Assembly: GCA_025362155.1 (NCBI GenBank)
Contig: JANYHX010000224.1
Span: 1-7,756 of the forward strand
Reading direction: 5' to 3'
Origin: Gallionella sp.
Lineage (GTDB): Bacteria; Pseudomonadota; Gammaproteobacteria; Burkholderiales; Gallionellaceae
DNA length: 7,756 bases
Below the pieces are notes generated by a model. That model did no database searches and was not told where the DNA came from. It saw only the letters and a program-made list of their open reading frames with translations. A program made the position numbers and the translations under genes. Positions 1 to 6,506 of this stretch are shown in pieces. Each line of letters starts with the position of its first letter. The stretch's first letter is position 1.

Positions 1-270
1 CATGGAAACTGCCAGATAGGTCAGCAGCTTTAATACATCGGACATCAGGTCATCTACGAACATGTTGTGGAAAATATGCGCCACACCCATTTTATGCGTG
101 CCCACGGTAATCAGCGCACACCCCATCAAGGTGAACTGCGCCAGCATATAGGTAAGCATTCTGCCTTCTTGCTTGATCGTCGCATCGGCAATCAGGATCG
201 TACAGGTCATGATCAGCAGGAATATTTCCGCGCTGGCTGGCATCAAATTAGTCATCAAGTCCATATTCAT
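1..270 (-). CDS. nuoN: NADH-quinone oxidoreductase subunit N, N-terminal 90 residues (cut by window edge)
   Basis: This is the start of NuoN, one of the three antiporter-like proton-pumping subunits of the complex I membrane arm. The visible 90 residues begin MNMDLMTNLMPASAEIF and contain hydrophobic stretches that fit the first two membrane helices (about residues 13-27 and 41-58). The frame runs open to the left edge, so the remaining roughly 390 residues of a typical NuoN are outside the window. The start is ATG at 270; a second in-frame ATG at 264 is possible because no clear Shine-Dalgarno precedes either. An in-frame TAG at 316-318 excludes a much longer N-terminus. It follows nuoM by 50 bp, the normal position of nuoN as last gene of the operon. 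Identity rests mainly on context plus the N-terminal style; the conserved charged residues of NuoN are not visible. Confidence 0.9.
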   Translation of the reverse strand, partial: MNMDLMTNLMPASAEIFLLIMTCTILIADATIKQEGRMLTYMLAQFTLMGCALITVGTHKMGVAHIFHNMFVDDLMSDVLKLLTYLAVSM

Positions 271-304
271 CTCAAATTCGTCGTTAATTTCTGGCTGAAA
301 GCAA

Positions 305-318
305 TAGCGGATCCGCTA
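305..318. repeat. 14-bp perfect palindrome in the nuoM-nuoN gap
   Basis: The sequence TAGCGGATCCGCTA is its own reverse complement. It begins 3 bp beyond the nuoM stop codon, in the 50-bp gap before nuoN. As RNA it could form only a short stem of about five pairs with a four-base loop, and no U-run follows on the minus strand, so it is not a terminator. It may be a chance palindrome, a protein site or a weak mRNA hairpin; nothing here decides. Confidence 0.4.
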
Positions 319-320
319 CC

Positions 321-1808
321 TCAGGGCAATTTGGAACGGGCTGCATGTACCAGAAAATCATTTACCGATGCATGCATGATTTCACTGAAGGGGAGGGGGT
401 ATAGCCCCATGCCTAATACGGTCAGCGCCAAAATTGCGAAAATCACTTTTTCACGCAAGGTAATATCGGCCAATGCAGCAACATGATGGTTGGCTATTGC
501 GCCGAAGATCACGCGCTTGTACATCCACAGCGTGTAGGCCGCGCCGAAAACCAGAGTGGACGCGGAAGCAAAGGCGTACCAGAAATTTGCTTTTACCGCA
601 CCGAGTATCACCATGAATTCCCCGACGAAACCGCTGGTACCGGGCAGGCCGCTGTTGGACATGGCAAATAGCATAAAAAATGCGGCGAACACCGGCATGG
701 TATTCGCCACGCCGCCATAATCGGCAATATTGCGCGAGTGCATGCGGTCATACAACACGCCGATACACAGGAACAGTGCGCCGGAAATAAAGCCGTGTGA
801 AATCATTTGCAGCAGCGCGCCTTCCATGCCGTAATCGTTAAAAATAAATATGCCCAGCGTAACAAAACCCATGTGAGAAATTGAAGAGTAGGCCACCAAT
901 TTTTTCATGTCGGTCTGGGTCAATGCCACCAGGCCGATGTACACCACCGCGATCAGCGACAAGGCAATCATCCCGCCCGCCAAACGGTGGCTGGCATCCG
1001 GCACGATGGGAATGGAGAAACGCAGAAAACCATAGGCGCCCACCTTCAGCATGATCGCCGCAAGCACCACCGAACCGCCAGTGGGCGCTTCGACGTGCGC
1101 ATCCGGCAACCAGGTATGCACCGGGAACATCGGCACCTTTACGGCAAAGGCGAAGAAAAAAGCGATGAAGATCAAAATCTGCGCAGTCATCGGGATGACA
1201 GTCTGATGAAAATCAAGTATCTCGAAGCTGCCGCCGGAATGGTTGTAGAGGTAGATCAACGCCACCAGCATCAGCAGCGAACCGAGCAGGGTATACAGAA
1301 AAAACTTGACCGCCGCATACACCCGATTCACCCCGCCCCACACGCCGATAATCAGGAACATCGGGATCAGCATGGCTTCCCAGAATACATAGAACAGCAC
1401 TGCATCCAGCGCGGCGAACACGCCTATCATAATGCCGGACATTATCAGGAAGGAGGCCATGTATTGCGCAACGCGCTTCTCGATTACCTTCCATCCGGCC
1501 AGCACCACAATAGGAGTGAAGAAAGACGTGAGCAAAATAAACAGCACCGAGATGCCATCCACGCCGAGGTGATAGTGAATATTAAAGCGTGGGATCCAGT
1601 TATGCATTTCGACGAACTGCATCTCCGAAGTATCGCGCACAAAATTGGTATACAGCGGGATGGTTACCAGAAAGCCCACCACTGCGCCAAATATGGCCAA
1701 GACACGCGCCAGCGCGGCATTTTTGTCGTCGCCGGTGGCTAACACCACAATGCCAAACAGGATCGGCAACCAGATCGCAATGCTAATTATGGGTAATCCA
1801 AAAGCCAT
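321..1808 (-). CDS. nuoM: NADH-quinone oxidoreductase subunit M (antiporter-like proton channel)
   Basis: NuoM is one of the three Mrp-antiporter-like subunits that translocate protons in the membrane arm of complex I. The 495-residue product is close to the usual size (E. coli 509) and is hydrophobic throughout, consistent with about 14 membrane helices. The functional charged residues are visible: Glu144 in the FWEAML motif of TM5, Lys224 in AVKVPMFPVHTWLPDAHVEAPT (TM7), Lys255 in AIMLKVGAYGF (TM8) and Glu397 in GFVGEFM (TM12), matching E. coli Glu144, Lys234, Lys265 and Glu407. The HTWLPDAHVEAPTGGSVVLA stretch is the family signature. The ATG start is preceded by AAGGA at 6-nt spacing and gives the normal N-terminus MAFGLPIISIAIWLPILFG. 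It lies 83 bp after nuoL, across a heptamer-palindrome element, and 50 bp before nuoN. Confidence 0.98.
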   Translation of the reverse strand: MAFGLPIISIAIWLPILFGIVVLATGDDKNAALARVLAIFGAVVGFLVTIPLYTNFVRDTSEMQFVEMHNWIPRFNIHYHLGVDGISVLFILLTSFFTPIVVLAGWKVIEKRVAQYMASFLIMSGIMIGVFAALDAVLFYVFWEAMLIPMFLIIGVWGGVNRVYAAVKFFLYTLLGSLLMLVALIYLYNHSGGSFEILDFHQTVIPMTAQILIFIAFFFAFAVKVPMFPVHTWLPDAHVEAPTGGSVVLAAIMLKVGAYGFLRFSIPIVPDASHRLAGGMIALSLIAVVYIGLVALTQTDMKKLVAYSSISHMGFVTLGIFIFNDYGMEGALLQMISHGFISGALFLCIGVLYDRMHSRNIADYGGVANTMPVFAAFFMLFAMSNSGLPGTSGFVGEFMVILGAVKANFWYAFASASTLVFGAAYTLWMYKRVIFGAIANHHVAALADITLREKVIFAILALTVLGMGLYPLPFSEIMHASVNDFLVHAARSKLP

Positions 1809-1814
1809 TGTTAT

Positions 1815-1819
1815 TCCTT
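1815..1819 (-). promoter_or_regulatory. ribosome binding site of nuoM
   Basis: On the minus strand AAGGA sits 6 nt before the nuoM ATG. It lies outside the 1834-1887 hairpin, on its downstream side, so nuoM has its own accessible-looking initiation site and need not depend on coupling to nuoL. Confidence 0.7.
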
Positions 1820-1833
1820 TATTCTTTGAAGCA

Positions 1834-1887
1834 GGGACTAGGGGCTAGAGACTAGCGGGGGCTCTCTAGTCCCTAGCCTCTAGCCCC
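1834..1887. repeat. CTAG-heptamer palindrome between nuoL and nuoM
   Basis: This 54-bp intergenic element consists of two facing arms of 22 bp (1834-1855 and 1866-1887) around a 10-base loop. The left arm reads as three 7-mers, GGGACTA / GGGGCTA / GAGACTA plus G; the right arm as CTAGTCC / CTAGCCT / CTAGCCC plus C. The arms pair at 19 of 22 positions in DNA; in the nuo mRNA two of the three mismatches (1837/1884 and 1849/1872) become G-U pairs, leaving one (1842/1879). The element holds six CTAG tetramers. There is no U-run after the stem in the direction of transcription, so it does not look like an intrinsic terminator. It fills most of the 83-bp gap and starts 4 bp beyond the nuoL stop codon; a second TAG in frame with nuoL lies inside it (1880-1882). 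A role in mRNA processing, stability or differential expression is possible but not shown. It resembles in design the tandem heptanucleotide (STRR) repeats known from cyanobacteria. Confidence 0.85.
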
Positions 1888-1891
1888 ACCA

Positions 1892-3916
1892 CTAAAACCA
1901 ATTCCGCACCGTCAGCAGCACGAATACCCCAATGATCATCGAAAACGCATAATGATAAATATAGCCTGACTGCAAACGCCGTAACACGCCGGAAAACAGG
2001 CCTACCAGCTTTGCTGTGCCATTCACCATTATTCCGTCTATCAAGGTCACATCGCCGAATTTCCACAGTAACCGGCTCGTACCGCGCGCGCCCCCAGCAA
2101 AGAACCAGTCATTGAAACGATCAAAGTAATATTTGTTGTCCAGCAATGTGTAAATAGAATGAAAACGCTTTTGAATCGCGGACGGAATGTCCGGGCGCTT
2201 CATATAGAAAAACCAGGCGGTCACCACACCAGACAATGCGAGCCACACCGGAAGCTCTCCTAAGGCATGCCAGACCTTGGGCAACGCCCCGTGAAATTCC
2301 TCTGCCAACTCTGCCATTCCACCATGTACGGTGGAAATGTAGATAGCGTCTTTAAAATAATTGCCGAACAATAACGGTTCGATGGTGAAGTAGCCGATAA
2401 AAACCGATGGAATGGCAAGCAAGATCAGCGGCAAAGTGACTACCCATGGCGATTCGTGCGGCTTTTGACCCGGCGCAAGGCCATGATGATGTGCGGTAGC
2501 CTCTTCGTCTGCATGGTCTCCATGAGTATCCTGGTAGTGATCATGGCGTGCCTTGCCAAAGCGTTCTTCACCATGAAACACCAGGAAATACATACGGAAC
2601 GAATAGAATGCGGTGACGAACACACCCGCTATCACGGCAAAATAGGCAAACCCGGAGCCGGGCAAATGCGAGAGTTCGACTGCTTCGATGATACTGTCCT
2701 TGGAATAAAAACCGGAAAAGAATGGAGTGCCGATCAAGGCCAGCGAGCCAATCAGCGAAGTGATCCAGGTAATCGGCATATATTTTTTCAGGCCACCCAT
2801 GTTACGGATATCCTGATCGTGATGCATGGCCATAATCACACTGCCTGCGGCAAGAAATAACAGCGCCTTGAAAAAGGCATGGGTCATCAGGTGAAAGATC
2901 GCCACTGAGTAAGCGGAAGCACCAAGTGCCACGGTCATATAGCCCAATTGCGACAGCGTGGAGTAGGCTACCACGCGCTTGATGTCGTTCTGGATGATGC
3001 CGAGAAAACCCATGAACAGCGCGGTGATCGCGCCTATCACCATCACAAATGACAAGGCAGTGTCTGATAACTCAAACAACGGTGACATGCGCGCCACCAT
3101 GAAAATACCGGCAGTCACCATGGTCGCCGCGTGGATCAGCGCCGAGATCGGCGTCGGACCTTCCATCGAATCCGGCAGCCAGACATGCAAGGGGAATTGT
3201 GCCGATTTACCCATCGCACCGATGAACAGCAAGATGCATATCGCGGTCAGTAAATTCACCGACATGCCCGGAATCGGTGCCATATCGGCAGCGTGCCCGG
3301 CGGCATTGGCGAACACGGTGGCATAGTCCAGGGTACCGAACACCATCAACACCAGAGCGATGCCCAGCAAAAAACCAAAATCACCGACGCGATTCACCAG
3401 AAAGGCTTTGAGATTGGCGTAGATCGCAGTTTCCTTGGTATACCAAAATCCAATCAGCAGATAGGAAACCACTCCCACCGCTTCCCAGCCGAAGAACAAT
3501 TGCATGAAATTGTTGGCCATCACCAGCATCAGCATGGCGAAGGTGAACAACGAAATATAGCTGAAGAAGCGCTGGTAGCCCGGATCTTCTTCCATATAGC
3601 CGATAGTGTAGATGTGGACCATCAGGGACACGAAGGTAACCACCAGCATCATGGTGACGGTCAGATTGTCAATCAGGAACCCCACCTGAAAGCGCGCATC
3701 CCCCGAGGTCAGCCAGGTATAGACCGAGCCATTGAATATATGCCCGGCCTGCACGTCTGCAAAAATTGTCACCGAAGCAAAGAAGGAAACGGCCACCAGC
3801 GCAATCGTAATGCGATGTGACCAGGCGCGCCCCAGCCACTTGCCGAACAAGCCTGCCAAAATTGCTCCGAGCAACGGGGCGAGTGGAACCAACAAATAAA
3901 GGCCGTGCATATTCAT
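1892..3916 (-). CDS. nuoL: NADH-quinone oxidoreductase subunit L (distal antiporter-like proton channel)
   Basis: NuoL is the most distal proton-translocating subunit of complex I, with a long lateral C-terminal helix lying along the membrane arm. From the ATG at 3916 the product has 674 residues, longer than E. coli NuoL (613) owing to a hydrophilic His-rich loop (about 451-487) and the C-terminal region. Key residues are in place: Glu145 (FGWEAVGV, TM5), Asp179 (NRVGDFGF), Lys237 (MGKSAQFPLHVWLPDSMEGP, TM7), His262 (IHAATMV), Lys350 (HAFFKALLF) and Lys406 (FYSKDS, TM12), corresponding to E. coli Glu144, Asp178, Lys229, His254, Lys342 and Lys399. The frame extends one codon further to a TTG at 3919, but that TTG abuts the upstream AAAGG; the ATG at 3916 shares one base with the nuoK TGA (TGATG) and fits the family N-terminus MNM. 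An ATG at 3910 has better spacing from AAAGG and cannot be excluded. Confidence 0.98.
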   Translation of the reverse strand: MNMHGLYLLVPLAPLLGAILAGLFGKWLGRAWSHRITIALVAVSFFASVTIFADVQAGHIFNGSVYTWLTSGDARFQVGFLIDNLTVTMMLVVTFVSLMVHIYTIGYMEEDPGYQRFFSYISLFTFAMLMLVMANNFMQLFFGWEAVGVVSYLLIGFWYTKETAIYANLKAFLVNRVGDFGFLLGIALVLMVFGTLDYATVFANAAGHAADMAPIPGMSVNLLTAICILLFIGAMGKSAQFPLHVWLPDSMEGPTPISALIHAATMVTAGIFMVARMSPLFELSDTALSFVMVIGAITALFMGFLGIIQNDIKRVVAYSTLSQLGYMTVALGASAYSVAIFHLMTHAFFKALLFLAAGSVIMAMHHDQDIRNMGGLKKYMPITWITSLIGSLALIGTPFFSGFYSKDSIIEAVELSHLPGSGFAYFAVIAGVFVTAFYSFRMYFLVFHGEERFGKARHDHYQDTHGDHADEEATAHHHGLAPGQKPHESPWVVTLPLILLAIPSVFIGYFTIEPLLFGNYFKDAIYISTVHGGMAELAEEFHGALPKVWHALGELPVWLALSGVVTAWFFYMKRPDIPSAIQKRFHSIYTLLDNKYYFDRFNDWFFAGGARGTSRLLWKFGDVTLIDGIMVNGTAKLVGLFSGVLRRLQSGYIYHYAFSMIIGVFVLLTVRNWF

Positions 3917-4221
3917 CAACCTTTCAAACTGTCGAGATCATCAACATTGATGGTGTTCAAATTACGGAACAACACCACCAGAATCGCTAAGCCAATCGCC
4001 GCTTCGGCGGCAGCCACAGTCAATATAAAGAACACGAAGATTTGGCCGGCGGTATCGTTCAAATAATGAGCAAACGCCAGAAAATTGGTATTAACCGCCA
4101 GCAGCATCATCTCGATGGCCATCAGCAGCACGATCAGATTTTTGCGGTTCAGAAAAATGCCTACCACGCTGATAGCGAACAGCACGGCGCTCAGTACCAG
4201 ATAATGCGACAGTGTTATCAC
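3916..4221 (-). CDS. nuoK: NADH-quinone oxidoreductase subunit K
   Basis: NuoK is the small membrane subunit (equivalent to mitochondrial ND4L) between the quinone-site end of the membrane arm and the antiporter-like subunits; it carries buried glutamates on the central hydrophilic axis. The 101-residue product (E. coli 100) has three membrane helices (about 3-22, 28-50, 60-86). Glu37 (AIEMML) and Glu73 ([10 protein letters not shown]) match the essential E. coli Glu36 and Glu72, and Arg26 matches the conserved loop arginine. The start codon is GTG, at 4221-4219: the family N-terminus ([15 protein letters not shown]) begins there, an in-frame stop lies shortly upstream at 4255-4257, and no ATG lies between. 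A purine-rich AAGGGG precedes it by 9 nt. The gene follows nuoJ by 50 bp and shares one base with nuoL. Confidence 0.97.
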   Translation of the reverse strand: MITLSHYLVLSAVLFAISVVGIFLNRKNLIVLLMAIEMMLLAVNTNFLAFAHYLNDTAGQIFVFFILTVAAAEAAIGLAILVVLFRNLNTINVDDLDSLKG

Positions 4222-4230
4222 TTTGCCCGC

Positions 4231-4236
4231 CCCCTT
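4231..4236 (-). promoter_or_regulatory. ribosome binding site supporting the GTG start of nuoK
   Basis: AAGGGG on the minus strand lies 9 nt before the GTG. It is the only Shine-Dalgarno-like run in the nuoJ-nuoK gap and supports initiation at this non-ATG codon. Confidence 0.6.
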
Positions 4237-4271
4237 GATTAACTTGTCCTCGGGCTAAGCGCCCGATATAT

Positions 4272-4871
4272 TTATTTTTTGCTTTCGCTCTGCATGGCAA
4301 CGATACGTAAGCGGTCCGCTTTCTGCACCGCAACCTGATCGGAAATTACCTGCGATTTGGCATCTTTGCGCCGCCGCAAGGTCAGCGCAATTGCAGCTAC
4401 CATCGCTACCAGCAGAATCACAGCGGCAATTTCAAATGGATACACATAGTCGGTATAAATCAGCCGACCCAATTCTTTGGTATTACTGTAATTAGCTGCA
4501 TGCTTGACCGCAGTCATGCCAGCCGAAGTGTCATGCGAACCCAGCACCCAGATCATTTCGAACGCCATCAACCCCGCCAATGCTGCGCCAAACGGCAGCC
4601 ACCGCCAGAAACCTTCGCGCAATCTCACCAGGTTGATATCCAGCATCATCACCACAAACAGGAACAACACCATCACCGCACCCACGTAAACCAGCACCAA
4701 TGCAATCGCGAGAAATTCTGCTTCCAGCAACAGCCAGATACCGGCAGAGCTGATGAACGCCAGCACCAAGTACAGAACCGCATAGACTGGATTGCGGGCG
4801 GTAATTACACGCAATGCTGCAAACACAATCAACGCTGAGAATACATAAAATACGATGGTTTCAAAATTCAT
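4272..4871 (-). CDS. nuoJ: NADH-quinone oxidoreductase subunit J
   Basis: NuoJ (equivalent to mitochondrial ND6) is a membrane subunit near the quinone cavity; its third helix contains the flexible glycine-containing bulge implicated in coupling electron transfer to proton pumping. The product has 199 residues (E. coli 184) with five likely membrane helices in the first 167 residues. The signature VYVGAVMVLFLFVVMM (Tyr62, Gly64) is the TM3 motif, preceded by LLLEAEFLAIAL with Glu50 and Glu52. The C-terminal 35 residues are charged (RRRKDAKSQ onwards) and presumably cytoplasmic. The start is ATG at 4871 (MNFETIVFYVFSALIVF). The best Shine-Dalgarno, AGGG at 4881-4884, is 9 nt away and lies at the foot of the long heptamer hairpin that fills the nuoI-nuoJ gap, so folding of that element could affect nuoJ initiation (inference). 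Confidence 0.97.
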   Translation of the reverse strand: MNFETIVFYVFSALIVFAALRVITARNPVYAVLYLVLAFISSAGIWLLLEAEFLAIALVLVYVGAVMVLFLFVVMMLDINLVRLREGFWRWLPFGAALAGLMAFEMIWVLGSHDTSAGMTAVKHAANYSNTKELGRLIYTDYVYPFEIAAVILLVAMVAAIALTLRRRKDAKSQVISDQVAVQKADRLRIVAMQSESKK

Positions 4872-4883
4872 AAATTTTAGCCC

Positions 4884-4964
4884 TGTGAAACGTGAAATGT
4901 GAAAAGTGAAACGTAGAACCGGTTTTACATTTCACCTTTCACCTTTCACCTTTCACCTTTCACC
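4884..4964. repeat. GTGAAA-heptamer palindrome between nuoI and nuoJ
   Basis: The element is made of two facing arrays of 7-mers. The left array (4884-4911) is four NGTGAAA units (N = T, C, T, A) followed by a degenerate fifth, CGTAGAA (4912-4918). The right array (4930-4964) is five perfect copies of TTTCACC, the complement of GGTGAAA. The centre is the palindrome AACCGGTT (4917-4924). Positions 4885-4920 pair with 4921-4956 at 31 of 36 places; four of the five mismatches recur every seventh base, at the variable unit position. In the nuo transcript 4905/4936 and 4912/4929 become G-U, giving about 33 of 36 pairs and a very long stem. The outermost copy overlaps the nuoI stop codon and the first two + strand bases of its last Arg codon. 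No U-run follows on the transcribed strand, so intrinsic termination is unlikely. The function is unknown. Confidence 0.9.
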
Positions 4965-5448
4965 TGTATTTCGCATCCGCCGCTCTATCCTCAGCGATTT
5001 GCTTTTCATGTTTATCGCCCATCGCCATCAACATCGGCTTGGTGTAATACAAATCGCCGCGCTTTTCTCCGTGATATTCGAACACCCGCGTTTCGACAAT
5101 CGCGTCCACCGGGCAGGATTCTTCGCAGAATCCGCAGAATATGCACTTGACCATATCAATGTCATAGAGCGTGGTGCGGCGTGTGCCATCTTCGCGCTCG
5201 GCCACTTCAATCTTGATCGCCAGGGCCGGGCAAACGGCTTCGCACAACTTGCATCCGATGCAGCGCTCTTCGCCATTGGCATAGCGGCGCAGCGCGTGCA
5301 GCCCGCGGAAACGATAGCTTTGCGGCGTTTTTTCTTCCGGGAATTGCACGGTGATCTTGCGCGCGAAGAAATACCGCCCGGTCAGCGCCATGCCCTTGAC
5401 CAACTCATAGAGCAGGAAGGTCTTAAAGAAATTTCTGATCATCTGCAT
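4960..5448 (-). CDS. nuoI: NADH-quinone oxidoreductase subunit I (two [4Fe-4S] ferredoxin-like)
   Basis: NuoI is the ferredoxin-like peripheral-arm subunit that carries clusters N6a and N6b and passes electrons from NuoG to NuoB (N2) near the quinone site. The 162-residue product contains two classical 4Fe-4S motifs: [12 protein letters not shown] (Cys63, 66, 69, 73) and [12 protein letters not shown] (Cys102, 105, 108, 112). The N-terminal 30 residues ([20 protein letters not shown]) form the amphipathic anchor onto NuoH. The start is ATG at 5448, with GGAGGAG 5 nt upstream; an in-frame extension to 5496 would overlap nuoH and carries a non-family sequence, so I reject it. The gene follows nuoH by 17 bp. 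Its last codons (Tyr-Arg-stop) run into the heptamer repeat, which supplies the TGA; nevertheless the ADAKYR end looks like the normal family C-terminus, so the protein does not appear truncated. Confidence 0.98.
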   Translation of the reverse strand: MQMIRNFFKTFLLYELVKGMALTGRYFFARKITVQFPEEKTPQSYRFRGLHALRRYANGEERCIGCKLCEAVCPALAIKIEVAEREDGTRRTTLYDIDMVKCIFCGFCEESCPVDAIVETRVFEYHGEKRGDLYYTKPMLMAMGDKHEKQIAEDRAADAKYR

Positions 5449-5453
5449 ATTAT

Positions 5454-5460
5454 CTCCTCC
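5454..5460 (-). promoter_or_regulatory. strong ribosome binding site of nuoI
   Basis: GGAGGAG lies 5 nt before the ATG at 5448, the strongest Shine-Dalgarno in the window. It fixes the nuoI start and argues against the longer reading from 5496. Confidence 0.85.
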
Positions 5461-5465
5461 GCGCC

Positions 5466-6506
5466 TTACCAAAGCCACAGCGGGGTCTGCATCCACACCG
5501 CAATCACCACGACCCAGACGATGGTGAGCGGGATAAACACTTTCCAGCCGAGGCGCATGAGCTGGTCATAGCGATAACGGGGAAAGGTCGCACGGAACCA
5601 CAAAAATAAAAACAAAATAAATGAGACCTTACCCAGCAGCCAGATGAAACTATCCGGCAGAAACGGCAGCGGCGACAACCATCCGCCCAAAAACATGATT
5701 GAGGTCAGGAAGGCGATCAAAATCATGTTGGCATATTCGGCCAGGAAAAACAGCGCGAACGTCATGCCGGAATATTCCACATGGAAACCCGCCACGATTT
5801 CAGACTCGCCCTCGGCCATATCGAACGGCGCGCGATTGGTTTCCGCCACCCCGGAAATCAGGTACACCAGAAACATCGGGAACAGCGGAATCACGTACCA
5901 GTTGAGTATGCCAAAGCGGCCTTGCTGGCCGATCACGATATCGCCCAGATTCATGCTTTGCGAGACCATTAACACACACACCAGCGCAAAGCCCATGGCG
6001 ATTTCGTAAGACACAATCTGCGCCGCCGAACGCACCGCACCCAGAAATGCATACTTGGAATTGGAGGCCCAACCGGCGATGATAATTCCGTATACCCCCA
6101 GCGAGGTCATCGCCAGAATATATAACAGCCCGGCATTCAGATCGGCCAGTGCCACGCCGTTACCAAAGGGCACCACCGCCCACGCAGCCAACGACGGAGC
6201 CAAAGCCATGATAGGAGCCAGAACGAATAAAAATTTGCTGGAACCCGTCGGAATGATAATTTCCTTGAGCAGCAATTTCACGCCGTCGGCAATCGGTTGC
6301 AACAGGCCGAAATATCCCACGCGATTCGGGCCGATACGGATTTGCATGTAGCCAATGACCTTGCGTTCTGCCAAGGTCAGATAAGCGACTGATAACATTA
6401 TCGGCACGACAATGGCCAATATTTTTATCACCGTCCAAACCGGCAGCCAAGCTACGCCCAGTAGATTTTGCCCGCCTGTTTCCAAGGTTTGCAGCAGTTC
6501 CATCAT
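5466..6506 (-). CDS. nuoH: NADH-quinone oxidoreductase subunit H (quinone-chamber membrane subunit)
   Basis: NuoH (equivalent to mitochondrial ND1) anchors the peripheral arm to the membrane and forms much of the quinone chamber and the entry of the charged axis. The 346-residue product (E. coli 325) has about eight membrane helices. Conserved segments are all seen: [19 protein letters not shown] (about 46-64), [15 protein letters not shown] (68-82), [23 protein letters not shown] (148-170) and the acidic loop [20 protein letters not shown] (221-240), whose carboxylates line the quinone path. The ATG at 6506 overlaps the nuoG TGA as ATGA, which suggests translational coupling; GGGGA lies 6 nt upstream, inside nuoG. 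A second ATG immediately follows (6503) and could serve instead. The gene ends 17 bp before nuoI. Confidence 0.98.
   Translation of the reverse strand: MMELLQTLETGGQNLLGVAWLPVWTVIKILAIVVPIMLSVAYLTLAERKVIGYMQIRIGPNRVGYFGLLQPIADGVKLLLKEIIIPTGSSKFLFVLAPIMALAPSLAAWAVVPFGNGVALADLNAGLLYILAMTSLGVYGIIIAGWASNSKYAFLGAVRSAAQIVSYEIAMGFALVCVLMVSQSMNLGDIVIGQQGRFGILNWYVIPLFPMFLVYLISGVAETNRAPFDMAEGESEIVAGFHVEYSGMTFALFFLAEYANMILIAFLTSIMFLGGWLSPLPFLPDSFIWLLGKVSFILFLFLWFRATFPRYRYDQLMRLGWKVFIPLTIVWVVVIAVWMQTPLWLW

Noticed and set aside
987..1742. 251-codon open frame on the plus strand across nuoM
   Set aside because: It is antisense to a clear NuoM. Its His/Gln/Arg-rich product is what the reverse of hydrophobic codons gives, and it has no recognisable domain.
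3293..3820. 175-codon His/Gln-rich open frame on the plus strand across nuoL
   Set aside because: Same reason: it is a shadow of the conserved NuoL reading frame, without domain features of its own.
3917..3919. TTG as the nuoL start codon
   Set aside because: It directly abuts the AAAGG run with no spacing. The ATG at 3916, sharing a base with the nuoK stop, gives the family N-terminus.
4251..4280. Terminator-like hairpin CGGGC-TAAGC-GCCCG followed by a T-rich run on the plus strand
   Set aside because: The T-run follows only on the plus strand, where no gene is read; it is the end of nuoJ (AAAATAAA-type codons) seen in reverse. On the transcribed minus strand the stem is not followed by U residues.
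4884..4964. CRISPR array or intrinsic terminator reading of the heptamer element
   Set aside because: The units are 7 bp with no spacers, which excludes CRISPR, and no U-run follows the stem on the transcribed strand, which argues against intrinsic termination.
5449..5496. Upstream extension of nuoI starting [12 protein letters not shown]
   Set aside because: It would overlap the nuoH 3' end, the added residues do not look like NuoI, and the GGAGGAG site fits the ATG at 5448.
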